NCBI GenBank assembly: GCA_028023455.1
Contig: JAQFVV010000279.1
Location: 620,001 to 684,000 of the forward strand
Reading direction: 5' to 3'
Origin: Epiperipatus broadwayi
Taxonomy: Eukaryota > Onychophora > Udeonychophora > Euonychophora > Peripatidae
Length of the DNA: 64,000 nucleotides
Shown: positions 1 through 12,368 of the stretch, one piece after another
Position numbering within the stretch: position 1 is the stretch's first letter
How the letters are laid out: every line of letters starts with the position of its first letter
Translations under genes and position numbers: made by a program
The notes under the pieces: model-generated
The model's input: only the letters and a program-made list of their open reading frames with translations
Told to the model about the DNA's origin: nothing
Database searches by the model: none

Positions 1-585
<585 letters not shown>

Positions 586-1044
586 ACAAGCAGTTCTTGG
601 TTTTATTCTGTCCCAACTGGAGGTCATGGTTCATGTAGAGGCTCAAAATAATAAAAGGTTTATATGAAAAATCAACGATTTAATGGACTCTGACAATTGC
701 AGAATGGTACAGATATGATTTGATCAAGTACTAATGGTTTGAATGGTAATAATGATAATTCTTTCTGGCAACATTATAAAGAAGTGAATTTAAATCAAGG
801 AAATATTTAAACAAATAGAGATTGGGAGTGATGACAAACTAAGCTTATTTAAAATAACATTATTATAGGAATTTATTAAGGAATTTAGTACAAAATAAGT
901 TAAGTCTTTGTTTATACAACTTGGTTATTTTATTTAATTTGTTTTGATGTGGCTTTGACAAACAATGTAAAAGTTTGTTAATTGGTCGGCCATAACCAAT
1001 CAGCAATAAAATATTATTAGCCCTCTTCAAGATATTACAAATAA

Positions 1045-1047
<3 letters not shown>
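586..1047. other. AT-rich stretch, nothing recognised
   Basis: Unique-looking AT-rich sequence between the SINE-like copy and the next (TA)n tract. No coding or RNA signal seen. Confidence 0.5.

Positions 1048-1133
<86 letters not shown>
1048..1133. repeat. (TA)n microsatellite at left edge of ribozyme array
   Basis: TA dinucleotide tract forming the left boundary of the 417-bp array. A second short AT tract (3678-3697) forms the right boundary, so the array lies inside or was inserted into a TA repeat. Confidence 0.95.
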
Positions 1134-1135
<2 letters not shown>

Positions 1136-1218
1136 AAGATGGTGCTACCAAACCGAACAAGTGTAGATTTGTTTTACATAAACGAAAAGAGTCAGAAATT
1201 AACTACCTCTTTCATTTG

Positions 1219-1275
1219 CTCACCCCCAGATCAGCTGATTTCAAACTGGTTTGCTATCCTCAGTGGGGGATAGAG
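1219..1275 (-). ncRNA. Type I hammerhead ribozyme (inverted unit)
   Basis: Minus-strand copy. Outer helix CTC/GAG, internal loop TAT/T, stem I CCCCCA/TGGGGG, core CTGAGGA, stem II AGC with GTT (one G-U wobble replacing the usual GCT), GAAA, stem III ATC/GAT, cleavage after ATC. All core residues are kept. Confidence 0.8.
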
Positions 1276-1801
1276 TATAGAAACTAGATCTAAACACTGA
1301 CTCTCAAGTGTTTATGCAAAACGTTTCTATCAGATTGCAAGCGTGAATTTTTCAGACCGGTAAAGTCTTCAAACCCAGCCTAGCACGCTAGATATTTATA
1401 TGGGTCTGATCTCAGTTCAGAATCACCATATAATCAAAGTCTCTGCAATATATATCATTGCAAGAAAACTCTAAAGGTACATTTATGAAAAAACAAATAC
1501 AAGTTAATCACGTAACCTGCTATCACTTGTTATTTATGTCCAAAAGATGGTGCTATACCAAAACCGTGATTAACTTGTATTTGTTTTTTCATAAATGTAC
1601 CTTTAGAGTTTTCTTGCAATGATATATATTGCAGAGACTTTGATTATATGGTGATTCTGAACTGAGATCAGACCCATATAAATATCTAGCTTGCTAGGCT
1701 GGGTTTGAAGACTTTACCGGTCTGAAAAATTCACGCTTGCAATCTGATAGAAACGTTTTGCATAAACACTTGAGAGTCAGTGTTTAGATCTAGTTTCTAT
1801 A

Positions 1802-1858
1802 CTCTATCCCCCACTGAGGATAGCAAACCAGCTTGAAATCAGCTGATCTGGGGGTGAG
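1802..1858 (+). ncRNA. Type I hammerhead ribozyme, family 1 copy 1
   Basis: Read 5' to 3': outer strand CTC, internal loop TAT, stem I CCCCCA, core CTGAGGA, stem II AGC...GCT flanked by a U-U pair position, GAAA, stem III ATC..GAT, cleavage triplet ATC, stem I TGGGGG, single T, outer strand GAG. Every universally conserved hammerhead residue is present. Predicted cleavage is between 1848 and 1849. Confidence 0.85.
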
Positions 1859-2218
1859 CAAATGAAAGAGGTAGTTAATTTCTGACTCTTTTTTCATTTA
1901 TGTAAAACAAATCTTACACTTGTTCGGCGGTTTTGGTATAGCGCCATCTTTTGGACATAAATAACAAGTGATAGCAGGTTACGTGATTAACTTGTATTTG
2001 TTTTTTCATAAATGTACCTTTAGAGTTTTCTTGCAATGATATATATTGCAGAGACTTTGATTATATGGTGATTCTGAACTGAGATCAGACCCATATAAAT
2101 ATCTAGCTTGCTAGGCTGGGTTTGAAGACTTTACCGGTCTGAAAAATTCACGCTTGCAATCTGATAGAAACGTTTTGCATAAACACTTGAGAGTCAGTGT
2201 TTAGATCTAGTTTCTATA

Positions 2219-2275
2219 CTCTATCCCCCACTGAGGATAGCAAACCAGCTTGAAATCAGCTGATCTGGGGGTGAG
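2219..2275 (+). ncRNA. Type I hammerhead ribozyme, family 1 copy 2
   Basis: Identical in core and helices to copy 1 (CTGAGGA, GAAA, ATC, stem I CCCCCA/TGGGGG). Predicted cleavage after 2265, which is 417 nt from the previous site. Confidence 0.85.
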
Positions 2276-2636
2276 CAAATGAAAGAGGTAGTTAATTTCT
2301 GACTCTTTTTTCGTTTATGTAAAACAAATCTTACACTTGTTCGGCGGTTTTGGTATAGCGCCATCTTTTGGACATAAATAACAAGTGATAGAGGTTACGT
2401 GATTAACTTGTATTTGTTTTTTCATAAATGTACCTTTAGAGTTTTCTTGCAATGATATATAATGCAGAGACTTTGATTATATGGTGATTCTGAACTGAGA
2501 TCAGACCCATATAAATATCTAGCTTGCTAGGCTGGGTTTGAAGACTTTACGACGGTCTGAAAAATTCACGCTTGCAATCTGATAGAAACGTTTTGCATAA
2601 ACACTTGAGAGTCAGTGTTTAGATCTAGTTTCTATA

Positions 2637-2693
2637 CTCTATCCCCCACTGAGGATAGCAAACCAGCTTGAAATCAGCTGATCTGGGGGTGAG
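2637..2693 (+). ncRNA. Type I hammerhead ribozyme, family 1 copy 3
   Basis: Same intact core and helices as copy 1. Predicted cleavage after 2683. Confidence 0.85.
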
Positions 2694-3053
2694 CAAATGA
2701 AAGAGGTAGTTAATTTCTGACTCTTTTTTCGTTTATGTAAAACAAATCTTACACTTGTTCGGCGGTTTTGGTATAGCGCCATCTTTTGGACATAAATAAC
2801 AAGTGATAGCAGGTTACGTGATTAACTTGTATTTGTTTTTTCATAAATGTACCTTTAGAGTTTTCTTGCAATGATATGTATTGCAGAGACTTTGATTATA
2901 TGGTGATTCTGAACTGAGATCAGACCCATATAAATATCTAGCTTGCTAGGCTGCGTTTGAAGACTTTACCGGTCTGAAAAATTCACGCTTGCAATCTGAT
3001 AGAAACGTTTTGCATAAACACTTGAGAGTCAGTGTTTAGATCTAGTTTCTATA

Positions 3054-3110
3054 CTCTATCCCCCACTGAGGATAGCAAACCAGCTTGAAATCAGCTGATC
3101 TGGGGGTGAG
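3054..3110 (+). ncRNA. Type I hammerhead ribozyme, family 1 copy 4
   Basis: Same intact core and helices as copy 1. Predicted cleavage after 3100. Confidence 0.85.
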
Positions 3111-3470
3111 CAAATGAAAGAGGTAGTTAATTTCTGACTCTTTTTTCGTTTATGTAAAACAAATCTTACACTTGTTCGGCGGTTTTGGTATAGCGCCATT
3201 TTTTGGACATAAATAACAAGTGATAGCAGGTTACGTGATTAACTTGTATTTGTTTTTTCATAAATGTACCTTTAGAGTTTTCTTGCAATGATATATATTG
3301 CAGAGACTTTGATTATATGGTGATTCTGAACGGAGATCAGACCCATATAAATATCTAGCTTGCTAGGCTGGGTTTGAAGACTTTACCGGTCTGAAAAATT
3401 CACGCTTGCAATCTGATAGAAACGTTTTGCATAAACACTTGAGAGTCAGTGTTTAGATCTAGTTTCTATA

Positions 3471-3527
3471 CTCTATCCCCCACTGAGGATAGCAAACCAG
3501 CTTGAAATCAGCTGATCTGGGGATGAG
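3471..3527 (+). ncRNA. Type I hammerhead ribozyme, family 1 copy 5
   Basis: Core intact, but the 3' strand of stem I reads TGGGGA instead of TGGGGG, which opens the last base pair of that helix. Predicted cleavage after 3517. The array ends about 160 nt downstream. Confidence 0.8.
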
Positions 3528-3697
3528 CAAATGAAAGAGGTAGTTAATTTCTGACTCTTTTTTCGTTTATGTAAAACAAATCTTACACTTGTTCGGCGGT
3601 TTTGGTATAGCGCCATCTTTTGGACATAAATAACAAGTGATAGCAGGTTATGTGATTAACTTGTATTTGTTTTTTTCATATATATATATATATATAT

Positions 3698-3865
3698 TGT
3701 GCCAGTCAAAACATGCTTATCCATCTAACACGAGCTGGAACTCACAAAATGTACTTCAAACCCAGTCAAGCCCAAGATTTAGGTCAGGGACCAGCCTGGA
3801 TTCGAACCCACTCTCCAAGCACCAGATCTAACACCCAATGGACAACATAACAATGGTAGCACACG
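3698..3865 (-). repeat. tRNA-like (SINE-like) module at LTR end
   Basis: On the minus strand there is an exact RNA polymerase III B-box type sequence GGTTCGAATCC, preceded about 35 nt upstream by a weak A-box-like GGGTGTTAGATCTGG. A similar but decayed module outside any LTR (426-585) ends at the same GCCAGTC block, so a tRNA-derived repeat seems to share its 3' end with this LTR. Confidence 0.5.
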
Positions 3866-6441
3866 AGATTTAATTCTTCATCCGGCCCACTAGCATATTG
3901 GAGAAAACAATAAGACTCATGGACTTAAACATATATATAAACAACTTAAATACTAGACATTCCACTGATAAAATCTAATATATCTAAATAATAGGGGCTT
4001 TACTAATGAATACTTATGGGCAATTAGTGAATTGGATTGATTCAATAATGAGACAGAAACTGATATATGATGAATTAAAATATATTTATTGACAAATGTT
4101 GTGGCAAATGCACACCGGCATTTCATTTATAAAGTAACATTCTCTAGACTATTTGAACAATAATTGATGTTGGCAAATAGGTTTGTGGTTATGATTCAAT
4201 GGAGCGAAATATCTTGCTATACAACTAATCACTACATTAACTTATTTGTTATGTCGTTTTATAATCAGTTCGAGTGGCAATTTTACGTAAAATCAAACCA
4301 AGTCTGGAGTGAAACTTAATACATCTGACTATAAACAATTTATATATTAACTATGGGCTTATAAAGAATCCCAGATAGCTTAAGATCGAATGGGTTTTCA
4401 AGAATGCTTTGGTTCAATGCCGAAGATTGCATATTAGGGAGGAAAGAGTTGGCTATAACGATTTTACTAATATGCTAGGCACAAGTAAAGTATAATAATA
4501 AAGTGGCTTTGCGGATGGAAGAATAGTTTTAAGGTTTTTGTGACAAACAACGGTTTACCCAATAACTGTTCATCATGCTGCTAATGGGGAACCTTTATTT
4601 GGTTCATAGGCGGGGGACTTACATGCTAATCTGGCCCGTAGCTCAGACTTCGCTACTGCACTACCCATAAGAGAAGATGGGCTGGACTTACCGTGGCTCC
4701 ATCTTATATATATATCAAAAAGAACAGCACAACAAGAAAATATTAATAAATTTCACATCCGCCAAGCCGAAGGATATTATAAATGAAATATCACATATTA
4801 AATGAACACAAGTTTATTAGCTTGATCAAAAGAGCCAACTCTTCTGTAGCATGAGAAATATGTATATGCTATTGACGGGAATATATACAAACTTTACTTT
4901 ATCCCGTTCAATCTCTTTAGTTATCTATAACAGCTAAACTTTTAAAAAGGAGGAAAAGTATATTTAATAAGGGACTTACAAATACTTTACTAAAAAAATA
5001 TACTTATGATTGCACTCCAGGCTAGTTTAATCTTTAGTAACATAATAAATAAAGGTTGAAAAGTCACATTTTATATTTATATTAATTAATTTACTAAATG
5101 ACAAAAATATGAATTTGGGTTTCGAAACAGCACATGAAATGACGCTATATAAATAATAATACGGAGATTTTAAATGATATCTTTTTAAAAAACATATTGG
5201 TTATTAAATGCACGCTGTTTCGAAACATAGACATAATTAACAATAATTAAAAATAAGCAAAAGAAAAGCAAAATATAACTGCAGTGATTAAATTATCTAG
5301 CAAAATATTAATTAACACAGAAATTTAGCAAAAATATTTCATTTATAGATTTCAAATACGATTTAGACAGAGTTTACAATATTGAATTAATAAAGAAATT
5401 TGCAAAAGTATTTCATTTTAGAGAATTTACAATATTATTTGGAAAATAATTTAGAAAGAAATTACAATAATATGGTTAGCTAACCTGATTTTGAAGCAAT
5501 AATGATTGTTGTTGAAATTCACACATAACTCTGCGATTTTAAATAATATTAAAACAGTTCTCCTATAGCTGAACTGGAGATATTTAAGCTGGAACGAAGG
5601 TGAGTTCTTTGGCGGCTTATGGCATGTTCTTATTCAGTTGCGAGATGATTTAAAATGGTGTTGGAATGAAGGCAAGCTCTTTTAGCAGCTTATGACATCT
5701 TTTATTTGGTGTGGTTGTTGCTTCGGCATATGATGGATTGAACTCGGCATTCCATCATGGGAATTGCAGCAATTCTTGCCTGACTTTAGCCAGACATGGT
5801 AAAATTAAACAATTTTGACTTCTGATATTAACAGCTATTCAACAGCAAGATGGAGTCTATCTCCCCGCTTAAAATAAGCCCTATTTATACATTTTGACTA
5901 AACTTTAACACCTTTTTGGAATTTCGTTTGCCTCGGGACCAATTGACTTTTAATTAAATAAAATAATATAATCCAATTTCTGCAACAGATAACGTCTCCG
6001 AGGTGTTATATTTAATTTACTTTAAAAATTATTAAAACATATAAATTATATAATTTGATTCAGTTTCAGTACTTAAATTCCTTTTTAGGTGTTATAGAAT
6101 GTTAAGGCCTCGCAGAAAGAATGGTATTCTGATTTAATGATAAAGTCTTTTGTGCAAACAAAAATCAATCAGTAAACTAGATTTTACTTTTTACCCGGGT
6201 GCGTCACTAATTGATTTCTTGTTTACACAAAATTCTCATTTTTAATTATAAACAAATTTTTATTTTACTGAAATAAATAACTTTTAACATATTTGTTTTT
6301 ACCAAATTATTTGTTTAAAAAAAAGCAAATTTAAAGAAAATACTTTAGTTTCAATTATATATGTAAAACATTAAATCAGAAAGCCGTTAAATATATTTTA
6401 AAGAAAACATTTTACATTATAGTCTATCTTTTTTATTTTAA

Positions 6442-6540
<99 letters not shown>

Positions 6541-6878
6541 CATTTTGCCACTATTCCAAGGTTTAAATTATCCATCCACATACGAATGTTATAGCGAATA
6601 TAATTAAAAATTGACTGAAAATTTATAAAACATTTTATAATAATTTATGAGCATTTCTCCCCTATAATTTTATCAAACCTGTCTAATTATAGCGTGTTTT
6701 CGTAAGTAAATGGATGATGCCATTCAAGCGGCCATTGTAGCAAAGTTTTCCCGCTCGACTTATATATAACATTATTACATATGACATTTCTACATTTAAG
6801 ATAGGTTCGAAACTAGTTCAGACGAGTAGGTCATTAGGTTGATGGTGTAACGGAAAGGGATTGGAGGTTTCTGTTTCA
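3698..6878 (-). repeat. Outer element 3' LTR (left copy, 3181 bp)
   Basis: Matches 19949-22294 nearly base for base, except that about 830 bp (roughly 5000-5826) are absent from the right copy. Starts TGTGCCAGTC and ends GGTTTCTGTTTCA on the plus strand. Confidence 0.85.
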
Positions 6879-9026
<2,148 letters not shown>

Positions 9027-9043
9027 ATACCCTCTAATCCACC
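9027..9043 (-). other. Candidate polypurine tract
   Basis: On the element strand GGTGGATTAGAGGGTAT lies directly upstream of the 3' LTR, where plus-strand DNA synthesis is primed. It is purine-rich but interrupted by pyrimidines. Confidence 0.5.
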
Positions 9044-9081
9044 GAAAAAAAAAATATCTTTGCAAATAACTAATTAATTAA

Positions 9082-12000
9082 TTAATCATAATGTATGGGC
9101 TGAAGACTTCTAGCATTATAGGTTCCCTTTGAACCATTATGCATATGAACCACATAAGCATTTGTTCCAACTTTTTTGTCGATCCGATATGGTCCTTCAT
9201 AAATATTAAAAAATTTCTTAAATTTGTGTTCTTGTGGATTACTAATATGAGGTGTACGAATTAACACCATATCTCCTTCCTTGAATTGACTGGGATGCTG
9301 TGGACCTTGTAATCCCCGTTTGTCTCCCATTTTTGTCATATTTTCTTTAGCTTTAATGACATCATTATTGTGATCTGGCTCTTCCACTATAACAGGTAAT
9401 AAAGTTTTAATTATACTTTGCTCTTCCTTTCCAAAATGCAACCGCATAGGTGTAAAACCTGTAGATTCATTTCTAGTCATGTTAATGTATAACAATACCT
9501 GCTTTAATTGGTTTACCCAACCACGATGATTTCCTTCAAGATATACCCTAAATAACCGACTTAATTCTCTCATAACCCTCTCACATGGGTTAGATTGAGG
9601 GTTAGTAATAGAAATCAGTACAGGTTTAATGTTTTGCCTACATAACCAATTTTTCCATTCTTCAGACATAAATGAAGTAGCATGATCGGTCAAAATTGAT
9701 TCTGGTTTTCCAACTATTGGGAATTGAAAGTTTGTCATTACTTTGATGACATCATTAGCTGCAGCTTTTCTCACTGGATAAGCAGTAACATATTTTGTAA
9801 ATAAATCATATGTCACTAACAAAAATTTGTACTGCCGATAAGAGGGTAAAGGACCATAAAAATCAATGGCCAAAATTTCATTAGGCTTGTTTGGTAATAT
9901 AGGCTGCCATTTTCCCGCATACGACCTATTCAGATACTTTGTTTTAAGACAAATTTCACACAATTGTAAAGTATCCAGTATAGATGTATACATTCGAGGC
10001 CAATAAAATAATTTACGTAAAGCATATTCTATTTTTCTAGGACCATAATGTCCACACAGACAATGTACATAATTTATAAGTCTTTTCCTAATATTGCTAG
10101 GAACATAAACTTTCCATGATCCAGAATTTGTAATATCTACTTGATACATTAATATACCTTTTGACAATTGATACCTTATTAATTCTCCGTTAGTTAGTGG
10201 CTCTGCCATTCCCATTGCAATAGTATTGTTATTCAATTGGGACATTATAGGCCCCAATTTAGGATCCTGTAATTGAAGTTCACTAATATTGGTTAAATCT
10301 TTTTCTACAGAATCATCGATTACTAAAGTAAGAGCTGTCAAAACTAAGTTTCCTGTATAATTCATAGGTTGATCTGGGCATTCCATTGGGTTTCGACTAA
10401 GAATATCAGGTACTATATTATTTTTACCTTGACAGTATTGCACAGTGTAGTTAAATTGTTGCAAAAATAAACTCCATCTCACCAAGCGGTCATTATTTAG
10501 ATATCCCTTATTTAAAAATTCCAAACTCTTATGGTCTGTTATTACTACCACTTGGGATCCCAACAAAAATTGCTTAAGTTTAGTGAAAGCCCAAACTACT
10601 GCCAGAGCTTCTTTCTCTGTTGTGGAATAATGCATTTCAGCCCCTTTTAACCTACGGCTTAAAAAATATAATATTAATGGTTTACCTTCTACACTCATTT
10701 GAAATAGCACCACTCCAAGTCCATACCCACTGCTATCTGTTTGAACATAAAATGGCTGTTGAAAATTTGGATAATGTAAAATTACTGTTTCCAAAAATCT
10801 TGCTTTCACATGCTCTAATTCTACTTGATGAATATCTAACCATTTCCATTTAATATCCTTTTTCAACAATTGTGACATGTGAATTGTATCTAAAGCAAAA
10901 TTTTTATAAAAGCGATGGTAAAAATTGCATAATCCAAAGAATGAACGCAGTTGCTTTTTATTTTCAGGTTGTGGAAAATTTTTTATAGCTTTAATTTTGT
11001 CAGGATGAGGCTTAATTCCTGCTGCACCTACCAAATGCCCTAAAAAGATGATTTCTTCAGTAGCAAAGGTACTTTTCTTTAGGTTAATTTTGATGTTTTT
11101 ATTCTTACATTCTTGAAGAAATGCTTTTAAATGTTGTAAATGTTCATTCATATCCTGTGAAGCAATAACAATGTCATCTACATACATCACTAATATGTTC
11201 TTAATTTCTGTAGATAAAACTTGATTTAAACAACGAATTAAACTTGCCCCACTATTAACTAATCCGAATGGCATCCTTTGGAACATATAAGATTGTCCCT
11301 CATATTTGAAAGCAGTATATTTTTGATCTTCTAGGTGTAAATAAATTTGCCAATAACTGGCTGTCAAATCTACAGTAGTGAATATCTTTTTTCCTTCAAA
11401 ACGAGCTAAGAGTTCCTGTACTATTGGAGGAACATCACGTTCCGGAATTGTTCTACGATTTAAAAATCGGGCATCCAAACAAATGCGAGCAGATCCATCC
11501 TTCTTTTTAACAATAACTAAAGGGTTATTAAATGCCGAAGCAGATTTTTTGATAACACCCCATTCCACCATTTGGTTAATTTGCTTATCCACTTCTTTTT
11601 TATATTGATAAGGTATTGGGTAGGATTTGCACTGAAAGGGTTCCAAATCATTCAATCGTATCCGATGGACATACCCATTAATGATTCCAGGTTGTTTTGA
11701 AAAAACATTTTTATAATTACATAATATTAAAGATAAGGCCTTTTTTATTTCATCAGTTAAACCAGTTGATTCATTTATTTTTAATTTTACATCAAGATCA
11801 GTTGTAATTGTTTCTATGCAACTTAAATTTAAGGATTGGTGAAGTATATATTGCTTAAAATGAATAATTTCACCTTTACATATTAATTGTTTTGCCATAT
11901 AATCTATAATGCAACCATGCATCTGAAGAAAATCTGATCCCAAGATCACAGCATGTACTAATCCCGCCATTATCAAAAAAACATGTTCTTGGCTTACTGA

Positions 12001-12330
12001 ATTGAATTGTACTGTTAACCATACTTGTTGAGGAATTAATTTAGCTTTTCGCCCATTGGCTAAGGTAACCTGAAAGGATTGTTTTATGGGTAAGGATGGA
12101 ACAATTATACCCACTTCTAAAAATTGGTGAAACAATTCATCTGAAATGATGGAAGCCTGACTACCGGTATCAACTAAAGCTTTAACTTCAATTTTTTCAA
12201 CCATGATCATAATTTCTGGACAATTGCTAAAAAAAAATTGATTCTCTATTTCCTCCACTCCAAAATCTTCCATTTCAAATTCTATTGAATTTAAAGCTAC
12301 AATTAAATCGTTCCTCTCCATATTAATCAT
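9082..12330 (-). CDS. pol: Ty3/gypsy Pol polyprotein (PR-RT-RNase H-integrase)
   Basis: An open 1082-aa Pol that copies element RNA into DNA and integrates it. Visible domains: aspartic protease with VDTGSQ (Asp54, residues 45-140); reverse transcriptase about 210-480 with FTTVDLTASYWQ (Asp321) and YVDD at 383-386; RNase H about 525-650 with QTDSSG (Asp532), TEKEAL (Glu574), ITDHKSL (Asp599) and PDILSR (Asp642); integrase zinc motif His756, His761, Cys791, Cys794; catalytic Asp823, Asp882 and Glu917 with the canonical 35-residue D-E spacing; GPY/F-like YEGPYRI near 1044-1050. No chromodomain is evident. The first ATG lies 38 nt beyond the gag stop, but the frame stays open about 60 nt further upstream into the gag end, -1 relative to gag. 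Expression could therefore use frameshifting or re-initiation. No active-site residue is missing. Confidence 0.97.
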   Translation of the reverse strand: MINMERNDLIVALNSIEFEMEDFGVEEIENQFFFSNCPEIMIMVEKIEVKALVDTGSQASIISDELFHQFLEVGIIVPSLPIKQSFQVTLANGRKAKLIPQQVWLTVQFNSVSQEHVFLIMAGLVHAVILGSDFLQMHGCIIDYMAKQLICKGEIIHFKQYILHQSLNLSCIETITTDLDVKLKINESTGLTDEIKKALSLILCNYKNVFSKQPGIINGYVHRIRLNDLEPFQCKSYPIPYQYKKEVDKQINQMVEWGVIKKSASAFNNPLVIVKKKDGSARICLDARFLNRRTIPERDVPPIVQELLARFEGKKIFTTVDLTASYWQIYLHLEDQKYTAFKYEGQSYMFQRMPFGLVNSGASLIRCLNQVLSTEIKNILVMYVDDIVIASQDMNEHLQHLKAFLQECKNKNIKINLKKSTFATEEIIFLGHLVGAAGIKPHPDKIKAIKNFPQPENKKQLRSFFGLCNFYHRFYKNFALDTIHMSQLLKKDIKWKWLDIHQVELEHVKARFLETVILHYPNFQQPFYVQTDSSGYGLGVVLFQMSVEGKPLILYFLSRRLKGAEMHYSTTEKEALAVVWAFTKLKQFLLGSQVVVITDHKSLEFLNKGYLNNDRLVRWSLFLQQFNYTVQYCQGKNNIVPDILSRNPMECPDQPMNYTGNLVLTALTLVIDDSVEKDLTNISELQLQDPKLGPIMSQLNNNTIAMGMAEPLTNGELIRYQLSKGILMYQVDITNSGSWKVYVPSNIRKRLINYVHCLCGHYGPRKIEYALRKLFYWPRMYTSILDTLQLCEICLKTKYLNRSYAGKWQPILPNKPNEILAIDFYGPLPSYRQYKFLLVTYDLFTKYVTAYPVRKAAANDVIKVMTNFQFPIVGKPESILTDHATSFMSEEWKNWLCRQNIKPVLISITNPQSNPCERVMRELSRLFRVYLEGNHRGWVNQLKQVLLYINMTRNESTGFTPMRLHFGKEEQSIIKTLLPVIVEEPDHNNDVIKAKENMTKMGDKRGLQGPQHPSQFKEGDMVLIRTPHISNPQEHKFKKFFNIYEGPYRIDKKVGTNAYVVHMHNGSKGTYNARSLQPIHYD

Positions 12331-12368
12331 TGGTCCCCGCAGTGAGGAACACTGCCACGAGGCCCTAC

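Larger units (their letters stand above)
1134..3677 (+). mobile_element. Retrozyme-like array, family 1 (417-bp units with hammerhead ribozymes)
   Basis: One inverted unit of about 430 bp (to about 1566) is joined head to head to roughly five direct units. The predicted cleavage sites of the direct units lie after positions 1848, 2265, 2683, 3100 and 3517, giving periods of 417-418 bp. Units are nearly identical, differing by scattered substitutions and small indels. Every unit contains a full type I hammerhead ribozyme. There is no protein-coding capacity. The array starts near AGATGGTGCTACCAAACCG and stops at TTTTTTTCAT followed by (AT)n; both ends are homologous to the ends of the 399-bp array at 40.3 kb. 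Known animal retrozymes are small tandem HHR-bearing repeats thought to move through circular RNAs and a PLE reverse transcriptase; assigning this array to that class is inference. Confidence 0.8.

Noticed and set aside
1134-3677. CRISPR array or plain satellite
   Set aside because: The repeat unit is 417 bp with no spacers, the genome is eukaryotic, and fixed termini plus an inverted unit argue against a simple satellite.
3637-3831. 64-aa frame repeated at 19891-20082
   Set aside because: It covers the tRNA-like LTR module; repeated because the LTR is repeated, not because it encodes protein.
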